Of a stretch of DNA of 64,000 nucleotides, positions 51,360 through 60,100 are shown piece by piece. The translations under genes and the position numbers were made by a program. The DNA comes from Thermophagus xiamenensis. Its GTDB lineage: Bacteria > Bacteroidota > Bacteroidia > Bacteroidales > Marinilabiliaceae. How positions within the stretch are numbered: the first letter of the stretch is position 1; each line of letters starts with the position of its first letter. The stretch is taken from NCBI RefSeq assembly GCF_900112795.1, contig NZ_FONA01000003.1, positions 62,001-126,000 of the forward strand. The letters are read 5' to 3'. The notes under the pieces were generated by a model, which searched no databases, was not told where the DNA came from, and worked only from the letters and a program-made list of their open reading frames with translations.

Positions 51360-51728
51360 ATGATAAAATCATACAACGATATGAAGGTATATAAAAGGTC
51401 ATTCAAATTAGCTATGGATATTTTTCAAATGACCAGGAAATTTCCAAAGGAAGAGCTTTATTCTCTGACCTCTCAAATCATAAGGTCATCAAGGTCAATA
51501 AGTGCTAATATTTCAGAAGGATGGTCCAAACGCACCTATGAATTGGTGTTTAAACAACATTTAATAAATGCATTAGGGTCATGTTCCGAAACCGAAACAT
51601 GGATGGCCTTCGCAAAGGAATGTCATTACATTGACAATGACACTTATAATCATTTTATCTGTGAGATTAAAGAAATTGGGAAGATGCTCACCAAGTTACA
51701 CAAAAACTGGATAACCCATGAAAAATAA
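51360..51728 (+). CDS. Four-helix-bundle protein (23S rRNA intervening-sequence type)
   Basis: A 122-residue all-helical protein. YNDMKVYKRSFKLAMDIFQM, FPKEELYSLTSQIIRSSRSI and SANISEGWSKRTYELVFKQH are diagnostic of the TIGR02436 family, first met as an ORF in intervening sequences of 23S rRNA. The family forms pentameric four-helix bundles; its function is unknown. No rRNA is present here. It sits between cusA and cusC, on the same strand, right after the tandem repeats, and its end overlaps the longest possible cusC frame by 11 nt. It looks like an insertion into the copper operon together with repeat DNA. Confidence 0.9.
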   Translation: MIKSYNDMKVYKRSFKLAMDIFQMTRKFPKEELYSLTSQIIRSSRSISANISEGWSKRTYELVFKQHLINALGSCSETETWMAFAKECHYIDNDTYNHFICEIKEIGKMLTKLHKNWITHEK

Positions 51729-51795
51729 AATTGACAGGATTATAACAACAATAAAATCTCTAATTACAAGAAATTATTATAACACACCAACTTGT

Positions 51796-53082
51796 ATGGA
51801 ATTAAAGTTTGCTACCCGTATTCTGACTTCTGGCTTCTGGCCTCTGGCTTCCATACCCCGGCTTATTGTGATATATGCCTTCACTATAACCATTGCAGGT
51901 GCTGATTTACAAGCTCAACCTCTGGATTCCCTTTTCCTTTTAGCTGCCAAGAACAATCCGGAGCTTCAGGCCAGATATAAGGCTTTTGAAGCAGCGGTAC
52001 AGAGGATTCCGCAGGTGAAGGGGCTGCCCGACCCCACGCTTTCGTTGGGTTATTTTTTATCGCCTGTTGAGACACGCCTGGGCCCGCAGGAATTCAAGAT
52101 TTCGCTTTCGCAGATGCTGCCCTGGTTCGGGACGCTTAAAGCAAAAGAACAAGCGGCCTCACTGGCAGCAGAAGCGCGCTTCCGGGATTTTATGGATGCC
52201 CGCAACCGGCTCTATTACGAGGTCGCAGAAGCCTATTACGCTCTTGGCAGACTAAGAACGTGGACCCAAATCGAAAAAGAGAACATCAACCTATTGAAAT
52301 CGTGGAAAGAGCTCACCACCCGTAACTATGAGAATGGTGTCGGCGATATGGTGGATGTCCTCAGGGTAGACCTTCTTTTAAAAGAGTCGGCCACCAACCT
52401 GGAAATTCTCAACCGGGAAGAGAAGCCCCGCCTTTCCCGTCTCAATCAATTACTCAACCGTCCTTTGCAGGAACCGGTGATGACCGATACCCTGGAAATG
52501 GTCAATCATGCTGTGATGCCACTCAACAAAGATTCTCTACTCCTACACCATCCGGCGCTTCAAAAACTCGACCTGATGGAACAATCGTCTAAAGCAGAGG
52601 AAGTGGTAGCCCGCAAAAACGGATACCCAAAGTCGGGCATCGGCATCGATTATGTGGTGGTTGGAAAACCTTCCAACATGCAGTTGGATAACGAAGGTAA
52701 GGATATTATCATGCCCATGGTGTCGCTCTCCTTGCCCATATACCGGAAAAAATACAAAGCAGCCATCCGGGAAGCACAACTAAACCGGGAAGCCATTGCC
52801 CTGCAAAAAGAGGCAGCAATCAATAATCTGCTATCTCTCTACGAAGAGGTACTGTACACCATTCAAAAGCAAGAACAGCTCATCCTATTATATGACGAAC
52901 AGATAAGAGAATCCAGCCGGGCACTGAATCTGTTGACAACCGATTATGCCAACTCGGGTAAAGACTTCGATGAAATCCTAAGCATGCAACAGAAACTCCT
53001 TCAATATGAAAAAAACAAAACAGAAGCCATAAGCCGTTACAACACCGCGCTGGCCAGATTAAGATATGTATTAGGAAGGTAG
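51796..53082 (+). CDS. cusC: CusC-type outer-membrane efflux channel (TolC family)
   Basis: A 428-residue (from the ATG at 51796) outer-membrane factor. SLFLLAAKNNPELQARYKAF and a second repeat from about NHPALQKLDLMEQSSKAEEV-like sequence mark the TolC/OEP duplication, with GLPDPTLSLGYFLSPVETRL typical for CusC of Bacteroidetes. The N-terminus is unusual: RILTSGFWPLAS, before the hydrophobic signal core (IPRLIVIYAFTITIAGADLQ), is encoded by CTTCTGGCTTCTGGCCTCTG-type repeat DNA. An upstream ATG at 51718 (454 residues) is also possible. The original start may have been lost by repeat insertion. It pairs with cusA and cusB. Confidence 0.88.
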   Translation: MELKFATRILTSGFWPLASIPRLIVIYAFTITIAGADLQAQPLDSLFLLAAKNNPELQARYKAFEAAVQRIPQVKGLPDPTLSLGYFLSPVETRLGPQEFKISLSQMLPWFGTLKAKEQAASLAAEARFRDFMDARNRLYYEVAEAYYALGRLRTWTQIEKENINLLKSWKELTTRNYENGVGDMVDVLRVDLLLKESATNLEILNREEKPRLSRLNQLLNRPLQEPVMTDTLEMVNHAVMPLNKDSLLLHHPALQKLDLMEQSSKAEEVVARKNGYPKSGIGIDYVVVGKPSNMQLDNEGKDIIMPMVSLSLPIYRKKYKAAIREAQLNREAIALQKEAAINNLLSLYEEVLYTIQKQEQLILLYDEQIRESSRALNLLTTDYANSGKDFDEILSMQQKLLQYEKNKTEAISRYNTALARLRYVLGR

Positions 53083-53157
53083 TCCATACCCCCCTGTAAA
53101 GTCACACAAATTGTGCAGCTTAAAAATGCATCTCAACAAAATCAAAATACTAACACC

Positions 53158-54975
53158 ATGAACATAGATAAGAAAAACCTCATCACCATAGCAATAGCCG
53201 TAACCGCAGGCCTCCTGGCCGGATGGATACTCTTTGGTTCTTCCTCCAAAAAGGAGGAAACAGAACAATCATCAACCATAGCAGCCGGGCATCATCACGA
53301 AGGTGAAGAAACCATTTGGACCTGCTCCATGCACCCACAAATACGACAACCGGAGCCGGGCGACTGTCCCATCTGCGGGATGGACCTCATCCCACTGGAA
53401 AAAGAGGAAAGCAGCGATGACCCGCGAGAGATACGAATGTCACCGGCAGCCATGAAACTGGCAGAGGTCCAAACACAAACAGTGGCTCTCCGGGTTCCTT
53501 CGAAAAAGCTACGTCTCAACGGGCAGGTGACTGTGGATGAACGCCATGTCTTTTCACAGGTATCACATATCGAGGGACGTATCGAAGAGCTGACAGTTAA
53601 CTTCACCGGCCAGTATGTATCAAAAGGTTCGCCATTGGCATATCTATACTCCCCCGAACTGGTGTCGGCACAGGAAGAGTTGCTGGAGGCAGAACGCAGT
53701 AAAGAGGAACAGCCTCAGCTGTACAGGGCAGCCGTGGAAAAACTCAAAAACCGGAAACTCACCGATGAGCAGATCAACGATATCATTGCCGCCGGAAGAC
53801 CGCAGCAGCAATTTCCCATATTGGCCGATGCTTCGGGATATGTGACTCAAAAGTTGGTGAATCAGGGCGATTATGTAAAGGCAGGGCAACCCATCTACAC
53901 AATAGCCAACCTCTCTGACATATGGGTAATGTTTGAGGTTTACGAAAAAGATTTAACCTGGCTAAAGCCGGGAGATATGGTTGTCTTTACGGCAGCCTCC
54001 CTTCCCGGAAAAACTTTTCATGGCACCATTTCTTACATCGACCCGCTCATTGATGCCAAAACAAGGGTAGCCAAAGCTCGTGTGGAACTTCCCAATCCTG
54101 AACTGGCACTCAAACCCGGAATGTTTGTAACAGGCGAAGCGGAATGCTCTCTGCCCGACCAAAAAGAACGAATCGTGGTACCCCATACGGCAGTGATGTG
54201 GACCGGAAAGCGGTCGGTGGTTTATGTGAAAAAGACCGGTGATGATTTTGTACGCTTTGCCATGCGGGAAGTATTGTTGGGACCAGACCTGGGCAACAGC
54301 TACATCGTAAAGGAAGGACTGATGCCGGGGGAAGAGATTGCTGTCAACGGAACCTTCAGCATCGATGCGGCAGCTCAATTGTCAAGTAAACCGAGCATGA
54401 TGAATTCTGAAGGAGGCAAGACAGAGTCCGGACACCTCCATGAAACCATGACAACAGAAGAAATGGAGCCCATGAAAAGCAGTAATCAAACAGAAGTCAA
54501 TACAAAAAGCGAAATTTTTGAAGTTCCGCAACAATTTAAACAGCAACTCACTGTTTTCTTCAATCAATACATAAAAATGAAGGACGCCATGGTTGAAACG
54601 GATGCTACAAAAACAGCTTCCGAAGCAAAAAAAACCCTACAAGCACTCGAAAAGACCGATATGTCGTTACCTAAGGGAGAAGCTCATATCCTATGGATGC
54701 AAAACCTGGACGTCATGAAAAAAGCATTGCAAGTTATCAGTCAATCAAAAGAGATAGAAATCCAGCGAGAGGCTTTTGTGAATTTAAACCCAATACTATA
54801 TCGAAAAATCAAGGCATTTGGCCTGGAGGGAAAAACCGTTTACTACCAGTTTTGCCCCATGGCCAACGACGACAAAGGGGCTTACTGGCTGAGCAATGAG
54901 GAGAATATACGTAATCCCTATTTTGGCGATATGATGCTGGAATGCGGAGAGGTAAAAGATAAAATGGATTTTTAA
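53158..54975 (+). CDS. cusB: CusB-type periplasmic adaptor with metal-binding and DUF3347 domains
   Basis: A 605-residue adaptor. The N-terminal membrane anchor (ITIAIAVTAGLLAGWILFG) is followed by a His-rich linker (HHHEGEE) and a heavy-metal-binding domain (WTCSMHPQIRQPEPGDCPIC, then GMDLIP). The lipoyl/hairpin/barrel adaptor core spans about 95-400. The C-terminal 150 residues are a DUF3347-type domain (QQFKQQLTVFFNQYIKMKDA; CPMANDDKGAYWLSNEENIR). That last segment provides further Cys/Met/His ligands. The start at 53158 is preferred over a GTG at 53113. It delivers Cu(I)/Ag(I) to the CusA-CusC complex. Confidence 0.92.
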   Translation: MNIDKKNLITIAIAVTAGLLAGWILFGSSSKKEETEQSSTIAAGHHHEGEETIWTCSMHPQIRQPEPGDCPICGMDLIPLEKEESSDDPREIRMSPAAMKLAEVQTQTVALRVPSKKLRLNGQVTVDERHVFSQVSHIEGRIEELTVNFTGQYVSKGSPLAYLYSPELVSAQEELLEAERSKEEQPQLYRAAVEKLKNRKLTDEQINDIIAAGRPQQQFPILADASGYVTQKLVNQGDYVKAGQPIYTIANLSDIWVMFEVYEKDLTWLKPGDMVVFTAASLPGKTFHGTISYIDPLIDAKTRVAKARVELPNPELALKPGMFVTGEAECSLPDQKERIVVPHTAVMWTGKRSVVYVKKTGDDFVRFAMREVLLGPDLGNSYIVKEGLMPGEEIAVNGTFSIDAAAQLSSKPSMMNSEGGKTESGHLHETMTTEEMEPMKSSNQTEVNTKSEIFEVPQQFKQQLTVFFNQYIKMKDAMVETDATKTASEAKKTLQALEKTDMSLPKGEAHILWMQNLDVMKKALQVISQSKEIEIQREAFVNLNPILYRKIKAFGLEGKTVYYQFCPMANDDKGAYWLSNEENIRNPYFGDMMLECGEVKDKMDF

Positions 54976-55126
54976 AACAGAAGTTATTACACTTCACCAA
55001 AACAATCTATATCACAAAGTGTTACACTTAATACGCAAATACATTACAAAAACCGAACATGGTGGTCAGCCCCACCCAATATACACGATAAATCAATTAA
55101 TTATTAATCACAAAAAACAAAATACC

Positions 55127-55474
55127 ATGAAACGAATAATGTTAAGTTTTCTAACTCTGTTGCTGATAGCGCCGATGGCAATGTTTGCACAAAGCAAAAC
55201 CGAAAAGTTTGAAGTCAAAGGCCAATGTGGCATGTGCGAAAAACGCATCGAAAAAGCTGCCAAATCGGTAGAAGGGGTCACTTCGGCCGACTGGAATTTA
55301 GAGACCAAAATGCTGGTTGTGACCTTTGATGACACCAAAACTCAACTGGACAATATCCAGAAGGCCATAGCCAAAGCAGGTCATGACAACGGAAAACATA
55401 AAGCACCGGATGAGGTTTACGACAAACTTCCGGGATGTTGCAAATATGACCGTTCGGATGTAAAAAAAGAATAA
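55127..55474 (+). CDS. Exported HMA-domain metal-binding protein
   Basis: A 115-residue protein with a signal peptide (MKRIMLSFLTLLLIAPMAMF, about 1-20, then AQ). An HMA ferredoxin-like domain follows with GQCGMCEKRIEKAA (the CxxC metal motif in CGMC) and the usual VEGVTSADWNLETKMLVVTF strand. A C-terminal LPGCCKYDRSD adds a Cys pair. It probably carries copper in the periplasm to or from the Cus complex. The ATG at 55127 was chosen because the signal peptide starts there. It closes the copper operon before a clear terminator. Confidence 0.88.
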   Translation: MKRIMLSFLTLLLIAPMAMFAQSKTEKFEVKGQCGMCEKRIEKAAKSVEGVTSADWNLETKMLVVTFDDTKTQLDNIQKAIAKAGHDNGKHKAPDEVYDKLPGCCKYDRSDVKKE

Positions 55475-55507
55475 GTTAGTCCGAAAAAACATTAAGATTC
55501 AGCTAAT

Positions 55508-55539
55508 AGCCGTCCACATTAATTGGGCGGCTTTTTTTT
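55508..55539 (+). terminator. Rho-independent terminator of the copper operon
   Basis: AGCCGTCCA (55508-55516) pairs with TGGGCGGCT (55524-55532), one G-U pair, and runs into eight T. Confidence 0.85.
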
Positions 55540-55589
55540 GGGCACCTTCTCAAACGTTTAATGGTCTTCGGTTATCTAAGAATCTGAGC

Positions 55590-56963
55590 TTATCTGATAC
55601 TATTTAAAAAAACTTCCAACATTGTATATCCATCATCCGATATTTTGTTTCTATCCGCGTTATTAAGGGGGTCAAGCCCATTTTCCACTTCCCAATCATC
55701 GGGCATCCCATCATGATCTGAATCTTTAGGTGGTGTAAGGCTGTTAAGGACAGGCCATCCTCCAACATCCCTTTGAGAATCGATAATTCCACATTTCTTT
55801 TCCGAATCCAAAACTTTATGTTTCTTTTTATAAGAAGTACCTTCAAAAGTAGCATAGCCATTTCTAACCTCATCAATAATACGACGGTCTACCACGTCTC
55901 GTTTAGGTAAGACGGCCCCCACATACTCAAGTACTAATTCATATGCTTCCTCAGCCGATTGTTGACTTATGGGCATAGAAGGCCATGGTTCTTGAAGTCT
56001 TATCTTATCCAATGCAATAGAAGTTTGCACGCCACCGTTCCAGTTATCAATAGTCACCTGTTCATTGCCCACAACTACATTTTCGGCAATATACCATTTT
56101 CCAAAATCGGTATCACTTCTGGCTGAAGGACTGGCTATTCTATACATTACTTTTCCCGGTTGAGTTGCCGGACCAGGTTTAAGGTAATTCGCCACTATAT
56201 TGAAAACTGAAAAATTGAATTTTTCATTTCCAACTTGTTGTTTTTCTCCGCCATAACAACTGTTATACCCCCAATTATATATTACATTGTTTCGAAAGTC
56301 GGTATAACCGGATCCCGAAGCCATCCTGGGATTACGACTGGAATGGTGCGCCAACAGGTTATGGTGATAGCTGCTGTAGTTACTTCCCCAGATACCACCA
56401 AATCCATGTGATCCTTTTTTATGATTGGAACCGCTCAGGCTTTCAGCAATCAGACACCACTGAACGGTAATACTATCGCAATGATATACCGACAGGCATT
56501 CATCCACGCTCCAACTGGTTGAGATATGATCTAGTATGACATGTTTGGTGTACCTGCTTGATACAGCATCATAATCATCTCCCGATTCATCACCCAAGCG
56601 CACCCGCAAATAGCGAATAACTACATGATCTGCCTCAATAATTATGGGATACCTTCGGATACATATACCATCTCCCGGGGCAGTCTGCCCTGCAATGGTA
56701 ATATAAGGGTGTTTAATTCTAAGAGGACTTTCCAATATTATAGTTCCCGAAACCCTAAATACAACCGTTCTCGGTTCTTTCGCTTCAACAGCAGCCCTCA
56801 AACTACCTTCTCCCCTGTCATTTAAATTCGTCACTTCGTAAACAACGCCTCCCCGTCCGCCTTTTGCATATTTCCCATATCCTTCAGCTGTAGGAAAGGC
56901 CAATTGTTGTGCTTCACCACTTATTACTAGAAAAATTGAGAGAAAACATAATATACTTTTCAT
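55590..56963 (-). CDS. Polysaccharide lyase family 1 pectate lyase-like enzyme
   Basis: A 457-residue exported parallel beta-helix enzyme. The signal peptide is MKSILCFLSIFLVISGEAQQ, hence the ATG at 56963 rather than 57014. AFPTAEGYGKYAKGGRGGVV, YEVTNLNDRGEGSLRAAVEA, ITIAGQTAPGDGICIRRYPI, and HVILDHISTSWSVDECLSVY are the pectate-lyase blocks of Bacteroidetes PL1 enzymes; HHSSRNPRM contains the conserved catalytic-type Arg. The C-terminal DSDHDGMPDDWEVENGLDP is a calcium-binding TSP3-like tail. It cleaves polygalacturonan by beta-elimination in the periplasm or outside. It is last of the pectin genes here. Confidence 0.9.
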   Translation of the reverse strand: MKSILCFLSIFLVISGEAQQLAFPTAEGYGKYAKGGRGGVVYEVTNLNDRGEGSLRAAVEAKEPRTVVFRVSGTIILESPLRIKHPYITIAGQTAPGDGICIRRYPIIIEADHVVIRYLRVRLGDESGDDYDAVSSRYTKHVILDHISTSWSVDECLSVYHCDSITVQWCLIAESLSGSNHKKGSHGFGGIWGSNYSSYHHNLLAHHSSRNPRMASGSGYTDFRNNVIYNWGYNSCYGGEKQQVGNEKFNFSVFNIVANYLKPGPATQPGKVMYRIASPSARSDTDFGKWYIAENVVVGNEQVTIDNWNGGVQTSIALDKIRLQEPWPSMPISQQSAEEAYELVLEYVGAVLPKRDVVDRRIIDEVRNGYATFEGTSYKKKHKVLDSEKKCGIIDSQRDVGGWPVLNSLTPPKDSDHDGMPDDWEVENGLDPLNNADRNKISDDGYTMLEVFLNSIR

Positions 56964-57128
56964 CCTAAAAACTAGTTTTGTTATTGATCTCATAGAACTC
57001 GCATGCTGGAACATTTTTTTCAGGTTCTTTTTAATACAATGGTTATCATGCTCGTTTCCAAAAGTAAGTTAAAAAAACCAACCGTTGCAATGATAAAAGA
57101 AACCATGTACCACCACAAGTATTAAAAT

Positions 57129-60100
57129 TCATTGTTTGTATCGTTTTTTGTATTGTGAAGGAGACAATCCAAATTTACTACGGAAACATCGACTAAAATA
57201 CCGTGCATCATTCATTCCAACCATAAATGCCACCTGACTAATGGTATAATCCCCCCTTTCGATCAACTGAGCAGCCCTTTTCATTCGCATGTCACGGATA
57301 AATTCGATGGGAGCCATTCCGGTTAGTGCTTTAAGTTTTTTAAAGAAAACACTTCTGCTCACCCCCATTTCGTTTACCAAATCCTCTACAACCAATTCAT
57401 TATTATCCATGTTTTGTTCCATGAAACGTACCAACTTGCGAATAAATTCTTCATCCATAGAGGTAACCTGAGGTTGAGCAGGCCATAATTCAATATGATC
57501 AGTATTAATATCCTTGTTATCCCTAAACACCATTTGCATTTGTCTTTGTCGTTGCAACAAATTTTTAACACGGACCATCAGATAAGAAGTACTGAAAGGT
57601 TTAGTAATATAGTCATCGGCCCCTTTTTCAAGTCCCTGCAACCGGCTCTCCATATTAGAACGGGCGGTAAGGATGATAAAAGGAATATGAGAGGTTTCAA
57701 CATCTTCCCGGATACGCTGAAGCAAAGTGACACCATCCATGACAGGCATCATGAGATCACTGATAATCAGATCGGGTTGCTTTTCTTTGGCCATTTTCAA
57801 AGCCTCGGCACCATTGCAGGCCTCTATAACATGGTATGACTTGGTAAGGGTATCCTTAATAAAATTGCGCACTTCCCTGTTATCTTCCACCAATAGTACC
57901 GAACTCAACTCCGGGGGTGCATGGTCGGTTTCAGCTTCCGGGCTATTGTCTGCAATATGATCAGAAGAATAGGTGACCTCATTCATGGTGAGTGAATTCC
58001 GAGGGGTATCCATAATCTGTACCTCCTCGGAGAAATGATCCAAACCTTTTCGAAATAAGAGGCGAAACTCAGTTCCTACACCGGGAGTGCTATTGACCAG
58101 GATACGTCCCTGATGCATCTCCACAAACTCTTTAACGAGGGCCAGACCTATTCCACTGCTAGATTGGAAAGATTTTTTTCCCAGAAAACCGTTTTCAAAA
58201 CGTTCAAACAACCGATTCATCACTTCCTGCGAAATACCCTTTCCATCATCCTTGATGGCAAGTTCTATCTGATCGTCCACTTCATCAATGCGGACCGTTA
58301 TACGATGGCCATTGTCAATGTACTTAAAAGCATTGGACAACAGGTTAAATATAATCTTTTCGAATTTGTCCACATCTACCCACAGGCAGGTATCTTGCAT
58401 CTGCGATTCAAGTGTAAATTCAATATTTTGGTCGATGGCTCTGAACCGAAAATGATCCATCACTTTTTGAACAAAAGGGACGACTTCGATTTGCTCGACT
58501 ACGAGTTTCATTTTCTTATTTTGGATTTTTACAAAATCCAAAACCTGATCGATAAGGCGTAACATTCTGTCACTATTCTTCTTGATGACATTAAGGCGCT
58601 CCTTAATCGTTCCCGGCAAATCCTTTTGTTTAAGTACTTCTTCCAGAGGGCCATTGATCAAAGTCAGGGGAGTTCTTAGCTCATGCGATACATTAGTAAA
58701 GAAATTGAGCTTCATTTGTGCCAGCTGATGTTCAAACGCGGCTTTATGCCGTAAACGAACTATGGTTGTCAACACAACCCCCCCAAGAAAAACAATTGCT
58801 AAGAATAAAATAATATAAATGACATATGCCCATGGGGTCACCCAAAAAGAAGGGAGAATAATAATTTGCAGGCAACGTTCATTATTAACCCACACACCAT
58901 CACTGTTGGTCGACCGAACTTTAAAGAGGTATTCCCCGTGAGGAATATTGGTGTAGGTAACCCCTCTTTGGCCGTCTATGTATCTCCATTCTGCATCGAA
59001 ACCCTCCAGCTTTACGGCATATTTCACAAATTGAGGATACTTCATGTCGAGAGCTGCAAAACCGATGGAAAAAATATTCTGTGAATGTTTCAATACGATT
59101 TCATCCACCACATCAATGGGTTTAGACAGAGGACTCCCTTCTCCGACCTCTACTTTTCGGTTAAAAAGACGAAACTCAGTAAACCTAAGCGGAGGAACAA
59201 AAGAGCTTTTAGATAACATGTCGGGATGAAACCAAAGCACCCCCTGTTGACTTCCAAACCATAAATTCCCTTTACTGTCTTTAATATGCGCGGCCTCAGA
59301 GAACCTAATATCATAAAAATAATTCGCTTTATTGAAGTTTTGAAAAGTTTTTGATTGCGGATTAAAGCGGGAAAGTCCATATTCAGTGGTTATCCAGATA
59401 TTTCCCTTACTGTCTTCCTGTAGGGCTAGCAAAACATCTGAGGGTAAGCCATTTTCCACAGTAAAATGTTCAAAAAGAGGCATCGAATCCTCCGAAAACT
59501 CCACCAGCCGATTCAAACCTCCGCCGAAAGTAGCAAAGTAAAGGTCGCCATTGGAAGCCCACAGAATATCGTGGACATCGTTATTACTCAGGCAGCTTGA
59601 ATCTCCAGGGATATAGGTAAAATGGTTAAAAACAAGATCTTCTCCCTTTTCAAAGTTCGCATCAAACATTATCAGTCCCTTGGTAGTTGCAGCCCACATC
59701 GTATTTTGGGGGCCATAGGTAATAAAGCGCACCCTGAAACACTCATCGATAGGATAATTTCTAAAATGATTCCGGTAGTTGATGAATTTTAATTTGCGAT
59801 CTGGCTGATAAGGTTTTTCAACTAAATTAATACCTCCTCCAAAGGTGGCAACCCACAAGCGCTCCTGGGAATCCTCAAAAATATGATAAACATTATTGTT
59901 GCTCAAGCTATACAGATCTTCTTCTCTGTTTTTATAATAAAACAGAGAATAAGCAAACTCCTTGGCATCAGTACCAGGAACCGCCAAAATTAGTCCCTCC
60001 CCCTTGGTGCCGATCCACATAACCCCATTTCTACCTGGAACCAATGAATAAGCCGTAGCGTCGAAATAACGTTTTTTTTCATGAAGTTTTCCATCCATTC

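Noticed and set aside
51360-51728. 23S rRNA or its intervening sequence
   Set aside because: Only the protein gene is present; the flanks are metal-efflux genes and repeats, with no rRNA sequence.
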